This document shows positions 38,315-47,945 of a stretch of 64,000 bases of DNA, piece by piece. The stretch is from the NCBI GenBank assembly GCA_947375105.1, contig CANCET010000001.1:18553-82552 (forward strand), given 5' to 3'. This DNA comes from Sphingomonadaceae bacterium. GTDB taxonomy: Bacteria > Pseudomonadota > Alphaproteobacteria > Sphingomonadales > Sphingomonadaceae. A program made the translations under genes and the position numbers. Each line of letters begins with the position of its first letter. Positions within the stretch are counted from its first letter, which is position 1. The notes below the pieces were generated by a model. That model was given only the letters and a program-made list of their open reading frames with translations. It was not told the origin of the DNA and ran no database searches.

Positions 38315-39601
38315 ATGCGCAGGACAACAGCATTTTCGCGGCTCAAGCTGGCTCTGCTGACAGCGGCCATTGTCGCCGGTGTCGGAGTAGGGAGCGTGAT
38401 TGCTGTCGGCCAAGCGGTCGAAGGCGATGACGGCGCCGAAGAAACGGCCGGCGCCGGGGTCAACCTGCCGAGCCTTGCCGCCGGCAGCGTCTGTGCCCTT
38501 TCGGCCGAAGGCGGCAATCGGGACTACTGGCATTTCCTCACCGAGTGCTTTCGCAGCCTGCGCGACAACTGGAAGGTGGGTGCGCAGGGTCTTCAGCCTG
38601 CCGCCGCGGCCGATCGCGTTCGGGATGTGGTCGCGGCCAATTTCCAGCGCGATTCGGTGAGCTACCGCAATGGTGCCAATGTGTGGCGCGGGGCCGAAGG
38701 GTTCGCGCAGTTCACCAAGGACGCCGCGACCGGCCGCGCGCAGGGCTATCAGGTCGCCCAGGTCAATGATCTCGGCCAGCCGTTCAACTCCATGGGCCAG
38801 ACCGGCCTTGCCTATTTTATCCTGCAGTTCGCCCGGATTGCGGATGGCCAGAGTTATTCTCTTAAAAATCAAGATGTTGCGGTATATCGCTCATTGGGTG
38901 AAGGCATGGTCCGCACGGTTGTGGCACCGGTCGGGGCAGGGGGGCTGACCGACGAGGGGCCATGCCGCGTCGATGGTCAGAGCGGCTGCGCCTGGTTCCA
39001 TTCGATCACGCGGCGCGATCGCCCCGCTGCATTCGGCGGTACGCTCAATCAGGACCTCCATGCCATCCGCGATCTTGGCAACATTGCCGATCTCTATGCG
39101 ATGGATGGCAAGCGCCCGCCGTTCGAGATCGAAAGCCACGTGGCCGCTGGCCTAAACCAGCTATTCCGCGAAGAACCGCGCGCCCATGGCGGTGATGTCC
39201 CCACTTTCCGGGATTTTCAGTCCCCGCCAGTCGGCACCGCAGGAGTGCGCTGGCTTTACTACGGATTCAATCGCTATGCGCCTGTCGGTGAGGGCGGGTA
39301 TTTCCTCAACCGGCATGGCAAGGATTGCCTCTATCAGGTCCATGTGCTGGCTCTGATGCAGCAGGTTCTTCAACGGGCGAAAGCCAAGCGCACCTGGCCG
39401 GCCGACAACGTGCTGCAATGCGACGGTGTTCTGGCGCAGACCTACCGCGCGACCCGCATTCGCATGACCGTTCCCGATCCTTCCGCCTGGAGTGGCCCGG
39501 GCGGACCGCGTGATACCGATTGCGGCCCGCCGCAGGTGGCCGCCTTCGCCAAGATGGACAGGGAATTCTACCGCCGCACCTTCCAGCAGTGCGGCTTCTG
39601 A
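38315..39601 (+). CDS. Exported protein of unknown function, embedded in capsule locus
   Basis: N-terminal signal/anchor (LALLTAAIVAGVGVGSVIAV), 429-aa intact ORF; no family recognised by eye. Confidence 0.72.
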   Translation: MRRTTAFSRLKLALLTAAIVAGVGVGSVIAVGQAVEGDDGAEETAGAGVNLPSLAAGSVCALSAEGGNRDYWHFLTECFRSLRDNWKVGAQGLQPAAAADRVRDVVAANFQRDSVSYRNGANVWRGAEGFAQFTKDAATGRAQGYQVAQVNDLGQPFNSMGQTGLAYFILQFARIADGQSYSLKNQDVAVYRSLGEGMVRTVVAPVGAGGLTDEGPCRVDGQSGCAWFHSITRRDRPAAFGGTLNQDLHAIRDLGNIADLYAMDGKRPPFEIESHVAAGLNQLFREEPRAHGGDVPTFRDFQSPPVGTAGVRWLYYGFNRYAPVGEGGYFLNRHGKDCLYQVHVLALMQQVLQRAKAKRTWPADNVLQCDGVLAQTYRATRIRMTVPDPSAWSGPGGPRDTDCGPPQVAAFAKMDREFYRRTFQQCGF

Positions 39602-39607
39602 TAGCCG

Positions 39608-39651
39608 GCTCTCTGGCCGGCCGCCATAGTGGCGGGCCGGCCGGAGAGAGC
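39608..39651. terminator. Strong inverted repeat between convergent genes (possible bidirectional terminator)
   Basis: gctctctggccggccgcc-atagt-ggcgggccggccggagagagc, near-complete palindrome with small bulges. Confidence 0.6.
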
Positions 39652-39652
39652 G

Positions 39653-41347
39653 TCAATCTTTGGCCAGAGCCGGCATCAGCAGGTCGGCGACTGCCCGGCA
39701 GCCCTGCGCATTCATGTGCACGTCGTCATAGAACAGATCCGGCGTGAGCAGCGCTGCAAGGTCGATCAAGTTGACGCCTTGCGCCTTTGCGGTGTCGCGA
39801 AGAATGGCGTTGACATGGTGGCGCTTGGCGACAAGCGCCTCGTAAACGTCCTCGGTCTGGTGGCGGATGCGGAACCAGCCGAGTTTCTGGTAGTCGGTGC
39901 TGACGAAGGGCATCGTGGTCAGCGTCAGATTGAAGCCGAATTCGCGCGCGGTCTGGCAAAATAGCGCTAACAATGGCGCCAGCGCAGCGGCATTGGCCTC
40001 AAAATCATTGGTGCCGGTCACGCGGTTCTCGATCGGCGTGATGGGAGAATAACGCTTGTCGCGCAGGTTCCAGAAACCTCCGTGCTCGATGAGCGCGAGC
40101 ACGTCATTTGACGGGAGCGCGAAAATCACGTTCCGGGGACCACGCGGCAACACGCGGTTGATCAGGCCGTTCAGGATATTCAGCGTCGTACTGCCGGAGT
40201 AGCCGCCGTTGAGCACGACCCCCGGCTGTTGACCGAGCTGTGTGTTCATCAGATCGCAGATCCTGCTGCCTTCCTGCACGAACGAGCACTCGATGAAGGA
40301 ATCACCCAGCACATAGGTGCGATCTCCCGATCGGCTGCGGTGTTCGCTGGCAAGGATGAAGCCGTCCGGATCTGTCTCCAGCCGGTAAGCTTCTTCGGCA
40401 ATCGTGCCATTGGTCTGGCGCAGGTATTGCGGGGTGGGCGTGAGGATGCGCTGGATGTTCGTCCCGAATTCCTTGAGCCGCACAGCGCGGCGGGTCGGCA
40501 AAGCTTCGGGGTCCACGGGGGGCAGGTCGGCCGGCGGTAGGTTGGTCTGCAGCACAGGGGCACTCACCGCCACGACCGGCGGGTCGAGCCAGGCCGGCTC
40601 CGCCGCGTAGCCCAGCCAAGCGAAATCCGGTGCAAAAGCATCCTGCACCAGCCGGACGAGATCCCTGCTCCAGAAGTCCTTCAGGCGGTTTTCCGACGAT
40701 GTCTTGGCAGGAGAAGCGTTGGTTTCGCCAGAGATGTTTTCGAGCGTGCTACCCGAAATGCGGCTCGCAATCGCATCGATGTCGGCGCCGAAGGTCTCCT
40801 GCCTGCCGATGAAGTCATAGGTGATCAGGTCTGCAAGGGCATCGGCGTGCTGGAGGCGCCAATGGTTGTTTTGCGCAAAGTGGGTCTGCGCACAGATCGT
40901 CTCGATGAATTCCGCAAACGTGGGCGAATAGCCTGGCCGCTTGCGCATCGTGCGCATCAACTGCCGATAGGGTCGCGACTTGTGGTCGGCGAGCCGGTCG
41001 AGATAGCAAGACAGCAGCCGCGAGTAGGGATCGCGCGCGAAGGTGAAGCGCGTGAACTCCGGGTCGAATAGAACCCGGTTGAGAGTCGCTTCGTCGAGTT
41101 GGTACGGCGACAAGAGCGGCGATGCCGCGCGATCGTGCACGGACGGCATCGGCGCACCACGCTCGCGCAGCTCCATCTGGTAGAAGACATGCTTCACCGT
41201 CGAGTTGGCCGCCTTGCCGATCGTGTGAAACATGTATTTGTTTCGCAGCGAAATGTAGGTGTGATCGTAGAAATCGGAAATCGGCTTCACGCCTGCGATT
41301 TTCGTCAGAAGCTCGGACGCGGGATCATGGTCTTGTTGGCTAGACAT
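39653..41347 (-). CDS. Sulfotransferase (Sulfotransfer_2-like) fused to SGNH/GDSL-type domain
   Basis: N-terminal MFHTIGKAANSTVKHVF (5'-PSB-like) and FTFARDPYSRLLSCYLDRL (3'-PB-like); C-terminal TYVLGDSFIECSF (GDS) and LFYDDVHMNAQGCRAVADLL (DxxH). Confidence 0.75.
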   Translation of the reverse strand: MSSQQDHDPASELLTKIAGVKPISDFYDHTYISLRNKYMFHTIGKAANSTVKHVFYQMELRERGAPMPSVHDRAASPLLSPYQLDEATLNRVLFDPEFTRFTFARDPYSRLLSCYLDRLADHKSRPYRQLMRTMRKRPGYSPTFAEFIETICAQTHFAQNNHWRLQHADALADLITYDFIGRQETFGADIDAIASRISGSTLENISGETNASPAKTSSENRLKDFWSRDLVRLVQDAFAPDFAWLGYAAEPAWLDPPVVAVSAPVLQTNLPPADLPPVDPEALPTRRAVRLKEFGTNIQRILTPTPQYLRQTNGTIAEEAYRLETDPDGFILASEHRSRSGDRTYVLGDSFIECSFVQEGSRICDLMNTQLGQQPGVVLNGGYSGSTTLNILNGLINRVLPRGPRNVIFALPSNDVLALIEHGGFWNLRDKRYSPITPIENRVTGTNDFEANAAALAPLLALFCQTAREFGFNLTLTTMPFVSTDYQKLGWFRIRHQTEDVYEALVAKRHHVNAILRDTAKAQGVNLIDLAALLTPDLFYDDVHMNAQGCRAVADLLMPALAKD

Positions 41348-41397
41348 TGCGGCTACCTGATAGTCATGTTTTTACGATTGGTCTGTGATGAAATGGA

Positions 41398-44300
41398 TCA
41401 AACCAACCCCAGTACGGCGTCGAGTTGCTGGTAGATTTTGCGATACCCGTATCGCGCGATCAGCGCCTCGCGATTGGCCTGTAGCTGCTCTTCGCGGGCG
41501 GCGGAATCCATCATGCTGAAATCGACAATCCGCTGGGCAGCAGCGGCCGCATCCGCAACGATCCATTCGCCCGGATAGATCCTGTCGGCCTCTTCCCACG
41601 GCCAGATCAGCGGATCGCACCCACACAGCGCGCCGTCGGCAACGGCATAGTGGAAGGATTCATGATCGCTGGGCGAGAGCACGTGGTCGATGCGCGCGTA
41701 CCATTCAGCCATGTCATTGCCCCAACCATCGAAGACAACCTTCCCTCTCAGCAAGGGATCATTCTCGATCCGGTCATACTGGACAAGGAAGTACTTCATC
41801 TCGGCGGCGCGTCCGGGCGCGAACATGTAGTCTAGTTTTTCGGGCCGCTGGCCCTTTACCCGCAGTTCGGCCGGAACCCCGCGCCGTGAAAGTTCGGCCA
41901 GCAAGTCGAGCGCCCGGTCGAACCGCTTGCTCTGCGGGATCATCCCGACAAGGCCGATCTGGATCGGCGCCTTTGTGCCGTCCGCTGCGGTATTGTTCGC
42001 TCTGTCCGGATTTGCAGGTGCGAGCCGGTATTCGTCATCCAGCAGGAAGTTCGGCACGAGCACCGTCTTTTCCTCGGGCCAGCCGAACAGTTCGATGGCC
42101 TTGCGGCGGACCCGCTCGGAAACGAAAATGAACTTCTCGACGTTCTCCACGTTGATCTGGCGGCCGAATTTCAGAGCCTTGTCACGCACTTCCTGCGCGT
42201 GGCAGCGCACCAAGAGCCGCTGGCCCGGCCGCAGGTTCTTCGAATGCCAGACCGCATTGGCAAGGCCCCATTCGCAGAAGATCAGATCGGCCTTTTCGGC
42301 ATCCTCAGCCGTGGTGCGCAAGTCGAACGATGCGCCCCATTCCCAGTGGTCCGTGGTGACATGGTGGCCGCGGGCCTTGAGATGCGATGCGTAAGGCTCG
42401 ACGAATTTCAGGCCATTGCCCGAAATCAGGATACGCGGCTGCGCGCGATCGGCCGGCCTGTTGAGGCAGTCCTCCGCAAGCCGCCGCCCGATCGTGTTCT
42501 GGCTGAACCGGATATCCACCGCTTCGGCAAGTTCCATCGGACGCGGATTGCGCTCGCTGAGGATCGTGGCCACATCGTCAATGTCGCTGGCAAAGAACGG
42601 ATAGTCCTGGCCCAGAACCTCGCGATTGATGGCATTCGGATAGCAGATGCACCGTGCGCCCTGCGCGGCCATTTCGATCAGCTTGGTCGAAAGCTCGAGG
42701 GTCTGGTCCTCCAGCGCGCCGGGGCGCCAGCACCACACGAAGTCCATCGTGTTCATCAGCGACATCGATTGCTCGCGGTTGAGATCCTCAAGGAACGTGA
42801 CGCCCAGCGCCTCGAACCGCTCCAGCAGGATCGCCTTGAACCCGCGGATGCGCGTTGTGCCGGATCGGTCGGCGATCTTGTTGGCAACGATGGTGAGCTC
42901 GACCTTCATGCCGCGCTCGCGCAGAGCTTCCGTCCAGTCGAGCAGTTCCACGACGCCCCACTGCGGATTGATCTTGCCGGCATAGCCGATGCGGATCGTG
43001 CCATCCTCCGCCGGCATGTCGTCCGGTGCGGGCAGGGCCAACGCGGGGATCGACGGAGGCAGGGCAAAGCTGGCGAAATCGCGCCCGGCGATCGTGCGCA
43101 GCATGCTGCCGAGCTCTTCGGTCTGGACCAGCAGCTTGGCTGCCTGCGTGGCGGCCAGCCGCACGGCGGCTACCTTGTCGTCGGGGAAGATCAGGCCATC
43201 TGCGCCCACTTCATAGAAGTCGGTCAGGTAGGCGAACCCGCGCTCGCGGAAGCGGCGCGTTTCGAAAAGCTGTTGCGCCACGGCGCAGCCGCGAACCACG
43301 ATGTTGCGCAGCCTCGGCAGGCGGTCGTCGAGCCGGCGGATGATGTGTGCGGCATCGTTGGCGGTAAATGCCCGGCGGAACCGCACGTCGATCGGCGACA
43401 GCACCGTCAGCCGTTCGCGGTTGCGGACGTTCGAAAGCACGATCTCGGATTCGACGTTGACCCGCGAAACGAGCAGGCAGCGGCCCATCTCCGTCAGCAT
43501 GGACAGGATCGACGACAGCCATACCGACGAGCCATCGACTACGTTCACGCTGATTTCGGCAAAGACGATGAATTCGATCTCTTCCGGGTTCTCGATGGTG
43601 GCGAGGAAGTTGTTCACTCGTTCGGCAAAGAGATTTTCCGGCAGCTGGGCCGAACCCGTCGTTGGTACACGCTTCACGGCGGCGCGGTCCACGTTGATCA
43701 GCCGGTCAAGGCCCAGGCCCAGCTCGGCCACAAGCCAGTCCTGCCGGTCGAGCAACGTGAAATGCGCGGCGTGGCGATAAAGGCCGCTCTTGCGCGATAC
43801 CACCGGCAAGGCTGTGCCGAGGAAGCCGTTCTCATCCCGCTTGAAGCCAAGGCTCTCGGGGCGCGGTCCGCCCTCAATCGGCGAGGCGAAATGGAAATGA
43901 GCGGTCAGGCCCTCGGTGGCCGAGGCCAGCAGCGCGTCGCGGTGGAACAGCTCGACAAAATAGCGCCCTGGATCGAGTCCGAACAGGCTGAGTTTGACCG
44001 AACCGTTGGGCCAGATCGTGAACGGGGGGGCAGTGGCGCTCTCATCCAGGAAGATGGGGCGGCCATTGACTGCGGTGAAGTCCAGTTGCTGCCGATGCGC
44101 CGAGACGGCCAGACCGCGCTTGAAGATTTCGGATTCGCAGCGCCAGCTCAGCCGGCGGATGACCAGTTTGCCACTACCCTTTGCCCGCAGAGTGATAACC
44201 ACGCGGTCCACCCCAGGACCCGGGCGATACCGCATGGTCATGCCGTCTGCCGAACGCGCGGTGCCGATCCGTTCGCCCGCTGCGTTGTATTCAAGCACCA

Positions 44301-44568
44301 ACAGCGAATGTTTGATGTTGTTGTCCGGCGCACGCTCGAGGCTCAGGAGGTGGAGTTCCTCGTTCGTCACCTTCATGCCCGTGCCGCGCTTCAGGCTCTG
44401 GAAATTGCCAGGGGACGTACCAAGAGTTACGTATATACTCTTGCCGCTTGGCACCTCAATCGTGCCTTTCAACCCCTCTGGCGATGTATCGTCGAAGCGG
44501 GCAGCAGTACCAGAGCCGACACTCCATTTAAGAGGCTGTTCTTCCGGCGTTTTGAACAATCGTGCCAT
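41398..44568 (-). CDS. Large multidomain glycosyltransferase (beta-sandwich-like N-terminus, two GT4-like regions)
   Basis: IRIGYAGKINPQWGVVELLDWTEAL...GALEDQTLELSTKLIEMAAQGARCICYPNA; second region FGWPEEKTVLVPNFLLDD...IQIGLVGMIPQSKRFDRALDLLAEL. Confidence 0.72.
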   Translation of the reverse strand: MARLFKTPEEQPLKWSVGSGTAARFDDTSPEGLKGTIEVPSGKSIYVTLGTSPGNFQSLKRGTGMKVTNEELHLLSLERAPDNNIKHSLLVLEYNAAGERIGTARSADGMTMRYRPGPGVDRVVITLRAKGSGKLVIRRLSWRCESEIFKRGLAVSAHRQQLDFTAVNGRPIFLDESATAPPFTIWPNGSVKLSLFGLDPGRYFVELFHRDALLASATEGLTAHFHFASPIEGGPRPESLGFKRDENGFLGTALPVVSRKSGLYRHAAHFTLLDRQDWLVAELGLGLDRLINVDRAAVKRVPTTGSAQLPENLFAERVNNFLATIENPEEIEFIVFAEISVNVVDGSSVWLSSILSMLTEMGRCLLVSRVNVESEIVLSNVRNRERLTVLSPIDVRFRRAFTANDAAHIIRRLDDRLPRLRNIVVRGCAVAQQLFETRRFRERGFAYLTDFYEVGADGLIFPDDKVAAVRLAATQAAKLLVQTEELGSMLRTIAGRDFASFALPPSIPALALPAPDDMPAEDGTIRIGYAGKINPQWGVVELLDWTEALRERGMKVELTIVANKIADRSGTTRIRGFKAILLERFEALGVTFLEDLNREQSMSLMNTMDFVWCWRPGALEDQTLELSTKLIEMAAQGARCICYPNAINREVLGQDYPFFASDIDDVATILSERNPRPMELAEAVDIRFSQNTIGRRLAEDCLNRPADRAQPRILISGNGLKFVEPYASHLKARGHHVTTDHWEWGASFDLRTTAEDAEKADLIFCEWGLANAVWHSKNLRPGQRLLVRCHAQEVRDKALKFGRQINVENVEKFIFVSERVRRKAIELFGWPEEKTVLVPNFLLDDEYRLAPANPDRANNTAADGTKAPIQIGLVGMIPQSKRFDRALDLLAELSRRGVPAELRVKGQRPEKLDYMFAPGRAAEMKYFLVQYDRIENDPLLRGKVVFDGWGNDMAEWYARIDHVLSPSDHESFHYAVADGALCGCDPLIWPWEEADRIYPGEWIVADAAAAAQRIVDFSMMDSAAREEQLQANREALIARYGYRKIYQQLDAVLGLV

Positions 44569-44615
44569 TTTTAGGGTGGTCCTCGTTCAAATGGTCGTCT
44601 TGGAACGGGCCTGTC

Positions 44616-46610
44616 TCACGGTGTTCGCTGTGTGTCCACGGGCAGAATGCCTGTAGCGACAATTACCGAAGCCCAAGTGCGGTGCACGGCCACATATTCG
44701 TGTGCATTCTTGCGCACCCTGTCGAGCAACTGCGGGTCGCCGCGGCACCGTTTGATTTGCCGCACAAGATCGCCGACATCATCGGCGGCAAAGAAAAAGC
44801 CGGTCCGATCATGTTCCATCTCGCCGCGCATGGCGGGAAGGTCCGCCGCCAGCACCGGCACGCCCAGTGCCATGGCTTCCGCCAGCTTGAGTGGGGGCAC
44901 GATCTCGCAAACGAGGTCCGGCCGGCGAGGTAGGCAGACCATCGATGCCTGCGCCAGTCGCTGGCGCGCTTCTGCCGGAGCGATTCGACCCGCAAAGCGG
45001 ATCTGCTGCTGCAGTCCGTTGCGACGGACTTGCGCCTCCAGCGTGGATCGGCTTTCGCCGTCCCCGATGATGTCCACCTCGATCCGGATGCCTTCGCGCC
45101 CCAGCCGGGCAACGGCCTCGATCAGCAGATCGAGGCCCTCGTAAGGCACCAGAGATCCCGCATAGGCGAGCTTGAACGGCGTTCGACCATCAGGGGGCAC
45201 CTCGATCTCGGCCGGGATTTGGTCGACGCCGTTGGGCATGACCGCAATCCGATCGGCGCTCACATTCCACTGCTCCCGCGCATAGTCGGCCAGCTGCGGG
45301 GAAATCACCAGCAACCGGTCCGCCTGCGTGGCGACATAGCCCTCCAGTTCCAGCGCAAGTGCGAAGGCCTCCGTCTCTTCGAATCTGGGCACCTTCGAAG
45401 CCCGCGAAAGCTCCCAGATTCCGCGCATTTCATATTGAAAGGGGAGGCCGAGCCGCCGGGCTGCCACGAGCGCGGGCAGCGCATTGACGTGGTTGGAGGC
45501 AGCATGGATGACCGCGACGCGCCGTTCCCGCGCCACGCGGATGATCGCATCGGCCGCATATTCGACATACATGTCGAGCGGCAGGCTGACCGGCGGGAAC
45601 CGCACGTGGTGATAGGTGATACCGTCCACCTCACTTGCCGCGAGATCCGCATCCGCCCGCCCCAGGCTGTCGGATCGGTCCCACGGATACCCGGGCCGCG
45701 TCATCACCGAAACCGGCACGCCCGCTGCCGCAATCGCTTCGACCACCGCCTTGGTGCGCATCGTATAGCCGGAAAGATGAAATGGCCGGCAACTCGCGGC
45801 GACGTAGAGCAGGCTGCCTGGAACCGGAGGTTCCGGCGCTGCGCCGGGCCACGCCGAAAGGTCCGGCTTGGCATCACGCAGCTGTAGCAACGCCCGCATG
45901 TTCTCGATGCGGAGATGGTATTGCGGCGTCAACTGCTGCGAGGCAGGCAGAGTGTCGATGAGCGCGAGCGCTTCAGAGATTGCCCCGCAATCCAGCAGGC
46001 GCAGCCCCAGCCACCGGGCTGTCGCGGGCGAGGGCAGCAGGGCCTGCGCGCGCCGCGCGGCCTCGGCCGCCGCCACGATGTCCCGCGTGAGGAGATGCCC
46101 ATGAAGCGCGGCGAGAACGCCCGCCACGGTTTCCGCCGGCAATCCGGCGCCCTTCGCCGCTGCCTCTACAGCGGCGACGCCGCCCTGGCCCCATGCCGCA
46201 AGAAACGGCGCCGTCGTGGCGGGTGAGAGCTGGGGGATCAGGTCCTCGGGCGCGATCCGCCTCCTGCGCAAGGCCTCGCGCCGGATCGCCAGCAAATCGC
46301 CCGGCAGCGCACGCAGGCCCGCTAGTGACCGGGTTCCTCTGATCAACGCCTGCCCGAGCTGGAACGCGATCGTTTCCTGCGTGGAGAGGATGCGCGCATC
46401 CAGCGCACCAAGCGCGCGCGCGAACAGGGCATTCTGGCGCACTGCCATGGCTTCGAGCCGGGCGATGCGCGCCTGCGCATCTAGCAGGGCCGATCCGTCT
46501 TGCGGGACAGCGTCCAGCTCGTCCCGCGCAGCAGGGGCCCGCTCAGCAGGCGGCCGCGCAGTAGGAGGCGAGGCAGCAGTCGGCGGTTTGGTCGCCGGCC
46601 CTTGGCTCAC
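44616..46610 (-). CDS. GT4-type glycosyltransferase (GTG start overlapping wecC stop, inferred)
   Basis: RIAVMPNGVDQIPAEIEVPPDGRTPFKLAYAGSLVPYEGLDLLIEAVARL...EIVPPLKLAEAMALGVPVLAADLPAMRGEM. Confidence 0.85.
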   Translation of the reverse strand: MSQGPATKPPTAASPPTARPPAERAPAARDELDAVPQDGSALLDAQARIARLEAMAVRQNALFARALGALDARILSTQETIAFQLGQALIRGTRSLAGLRALPGDLLAIRREALRRRRIAPEDLIPQLSPATTAPFLAAWGQGGVAAVEAAAKGAGLPAETVAGVLAALHGHLLTRDIVAAAEAARRAQALLPSPATARWLGLRLLDCGAISEALALIDTLPASQQLTPQYHLRIENMRALLQLRDAKPDLSAWPGAAPEPPVPGSLLYVAASCRPFHLSGYTMRTKAVVEAIAAAGVPVSVMTRPGYPWDRSDSLGRADADLAASEVDGITYHHVRFPPVSLPLDMYVEYAADAIIRVARERRVAVIHAASNHVNALPALVAARRLGLPFQYEMRGIWELSRASKVPRFEETEAFALALELEGYVATQADRLLVISPQLADYAREQWNVSADRIAVMPNGVDQIPAEIEVPPDGRTPFKLAYAGSLVPYEGLDLLIEAVARLGREGIRIEVDIIGDGESRSTLEAQVRRNGLQQQIRFAGRIAPAEARQRLAQASMVCLPRRPDLVCEIVPPLKLAEAMALGVPVLAADLPAMRGEMEHDRTGFFFAADDVGDLVRQIKRCRGDPQLLDRVRKNAHEYVAVHRTWASVIVATGILPVDTQRTP

Positions 46611-47914
46611 ACCGTATCGCCCGCCCCGCCGCGATCCCAGATGCCGCGGCAATCGATCAGCCTCACACCCGCCCGACGCGGGGGGGGAGTGGTGCGGAAC
46701 GGCTTGTGATCGACCAGCATCAGCCAGATGTCGGCCCGGTCGAGCGCATCCTGCGTTGCGGTGAGCGACACGCCGGCTGCCGCCAGCTTGGCGGGCAAGG
46801 CTTCGATATTGGGCTCGACAGCAAGGACCTGCGCGGCAAATTCGCCCGCAATATCCGCAACGATGCGGAGCGCCGGGCTTTCACGCAGGTCGTCGATGTC
46901 GGGCTTGAAGGCGAGGCCGAACGCGGCGACAACGACATCACTTGCGGCGCACTTGCGCTCGGTGGCAATGGCCGCGACGGCTTTGCGGACCTGGTCGATG
47001 ACCCAGACCGGCTTGCTGTCGTTCACGCGCCGGGCGGTGTGGATCAGCTGCGCCTGCTCGGGCGTGCGGCTGACGATGAACCACGGGTCCACCGCGATGC
47101 AATGGCCGCCAACACCCGGGCCCGGCTGCAGGATGTTGACGCGCGGGTGGCGATTGGCCAGCTTGATAAGGTCCCACACGCTGATGCCCAGCTTGTCGCA
47201 AATCAGCGAAAGCTCGTTGGCAAAGGCGATGTTCACATCACGGAATGCGTTTTCGGTGAGCTTGCACATCTCTGCGGTGCGGGCGTCGGTCACCACGCAT
47301 TCGCCCACGACAAAGGTTTGGTAAAGCTCGCACGCCGCCTGCGAACAGCGCGGCGTCATGCCGCCGATGACCCGGTCGTTCTCGACCAGTTCGCGCAGCA
47401 CATGGCCGGGCAGGACGCGTTCCGGGCAGTGGGCTATGCGAATGTCCGATTGCTCGCCAGCCTGCTGCGGAAATGTCAGGTCAGGCCTCGCCTCGGCCAG
47501 CCAGGCTGCCATCTGGTCGGTCGCGCCCACCGGCGAGGTCGATTCCAGCACGACCAGATCGCCTGCCTTCAGCACCGGGGCAATCGCCTTCGAGGCTGAT
47601 TCGATATAGCTCAGGTCCGGCACATGGTCGTCCATGAACGGGGTCGGCACCGCGATCAGGAAGGCGTCTGCCGGTTCGGGCACGGTCGTCGCGCGCAGCA
47701 GCCCCTCGTGGGTCGCCGCCTGCACCAGCATGTCGAGGTCCGGCTCGACGATGTGGATTTCGCCGCGGTTGATCGTGTCCACAGCCATCTGGTTCACGTC
47801 GACGCCGATCACCGTGATCCCGCGTGATGCGAACACCGCAGCAGTCGGCAGACCGATATAGCCAAGGCCGATTACCGAGATGCGTTTTCCCGGGTTTGAA
47901 GCTTTGCGAATCAC
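46607..47914 (-). CDS. wecC: UDP-N-acetyl-D-mannosamine dehydrogenase WecC-like
   Basis: ISVIGLGYIGLPTAAVFASRGITVIGVDVN, HCPERVLPGHVLRELVENDRVIGG, GVGGHCIAVDPWFIVS, AFGLAFKPDIDDLRESPA; GTG start. Confidence 0.9.
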   Translation of the reverse strand: MIRKASNPGKRISVIGLGYIGLPTAAVFASRGITVIGVDVNQMAVDTINRGEIHIVEPDLDMLVQAATHEGLLRATTVPEPADAFLIAVPTPFMDDHVPDLSYIESASKAIAPVLKAGDLVVLESTSPVGATDQMAAWLAEARPDLTFPQQAGEQSDIRIAHCPERVLPGHVLRELVENDRVIGGMTPRCSQAACELYQTFVVGECVVTDARTAEMCKLTENAFRDVNIAFANELSLICDKLGISVWDLIKLANRHPRVNILQPGPGVGGHCIAVDPWFIVSRTPEQAQLIHTARRVNDSKPVWVIDQVRKAVAAIATERKCAASDVVVAAFGLAFKPDIDDLRESPALRIVADIAGEFAAQVLAVEPNIEALPAKLAAAGVSLTATQDALDRADIWLMLVDHKPFRTTPPPRRAGVRLIDCRGIWDRGGAGDTV

Positions 47915-47945
47915 GTGGGTCTGGTCCTTCGGGAAATGCGCATGA

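Noticed and set aside
42199-44574. 791-aa plus-strand ORF
   Set aside because: Antisense shadow of the glycosyltransferase gene at 41398-44568; Arg/His/Ala-rich composition without domain motifs, typical of high-GC antisense ORFs.
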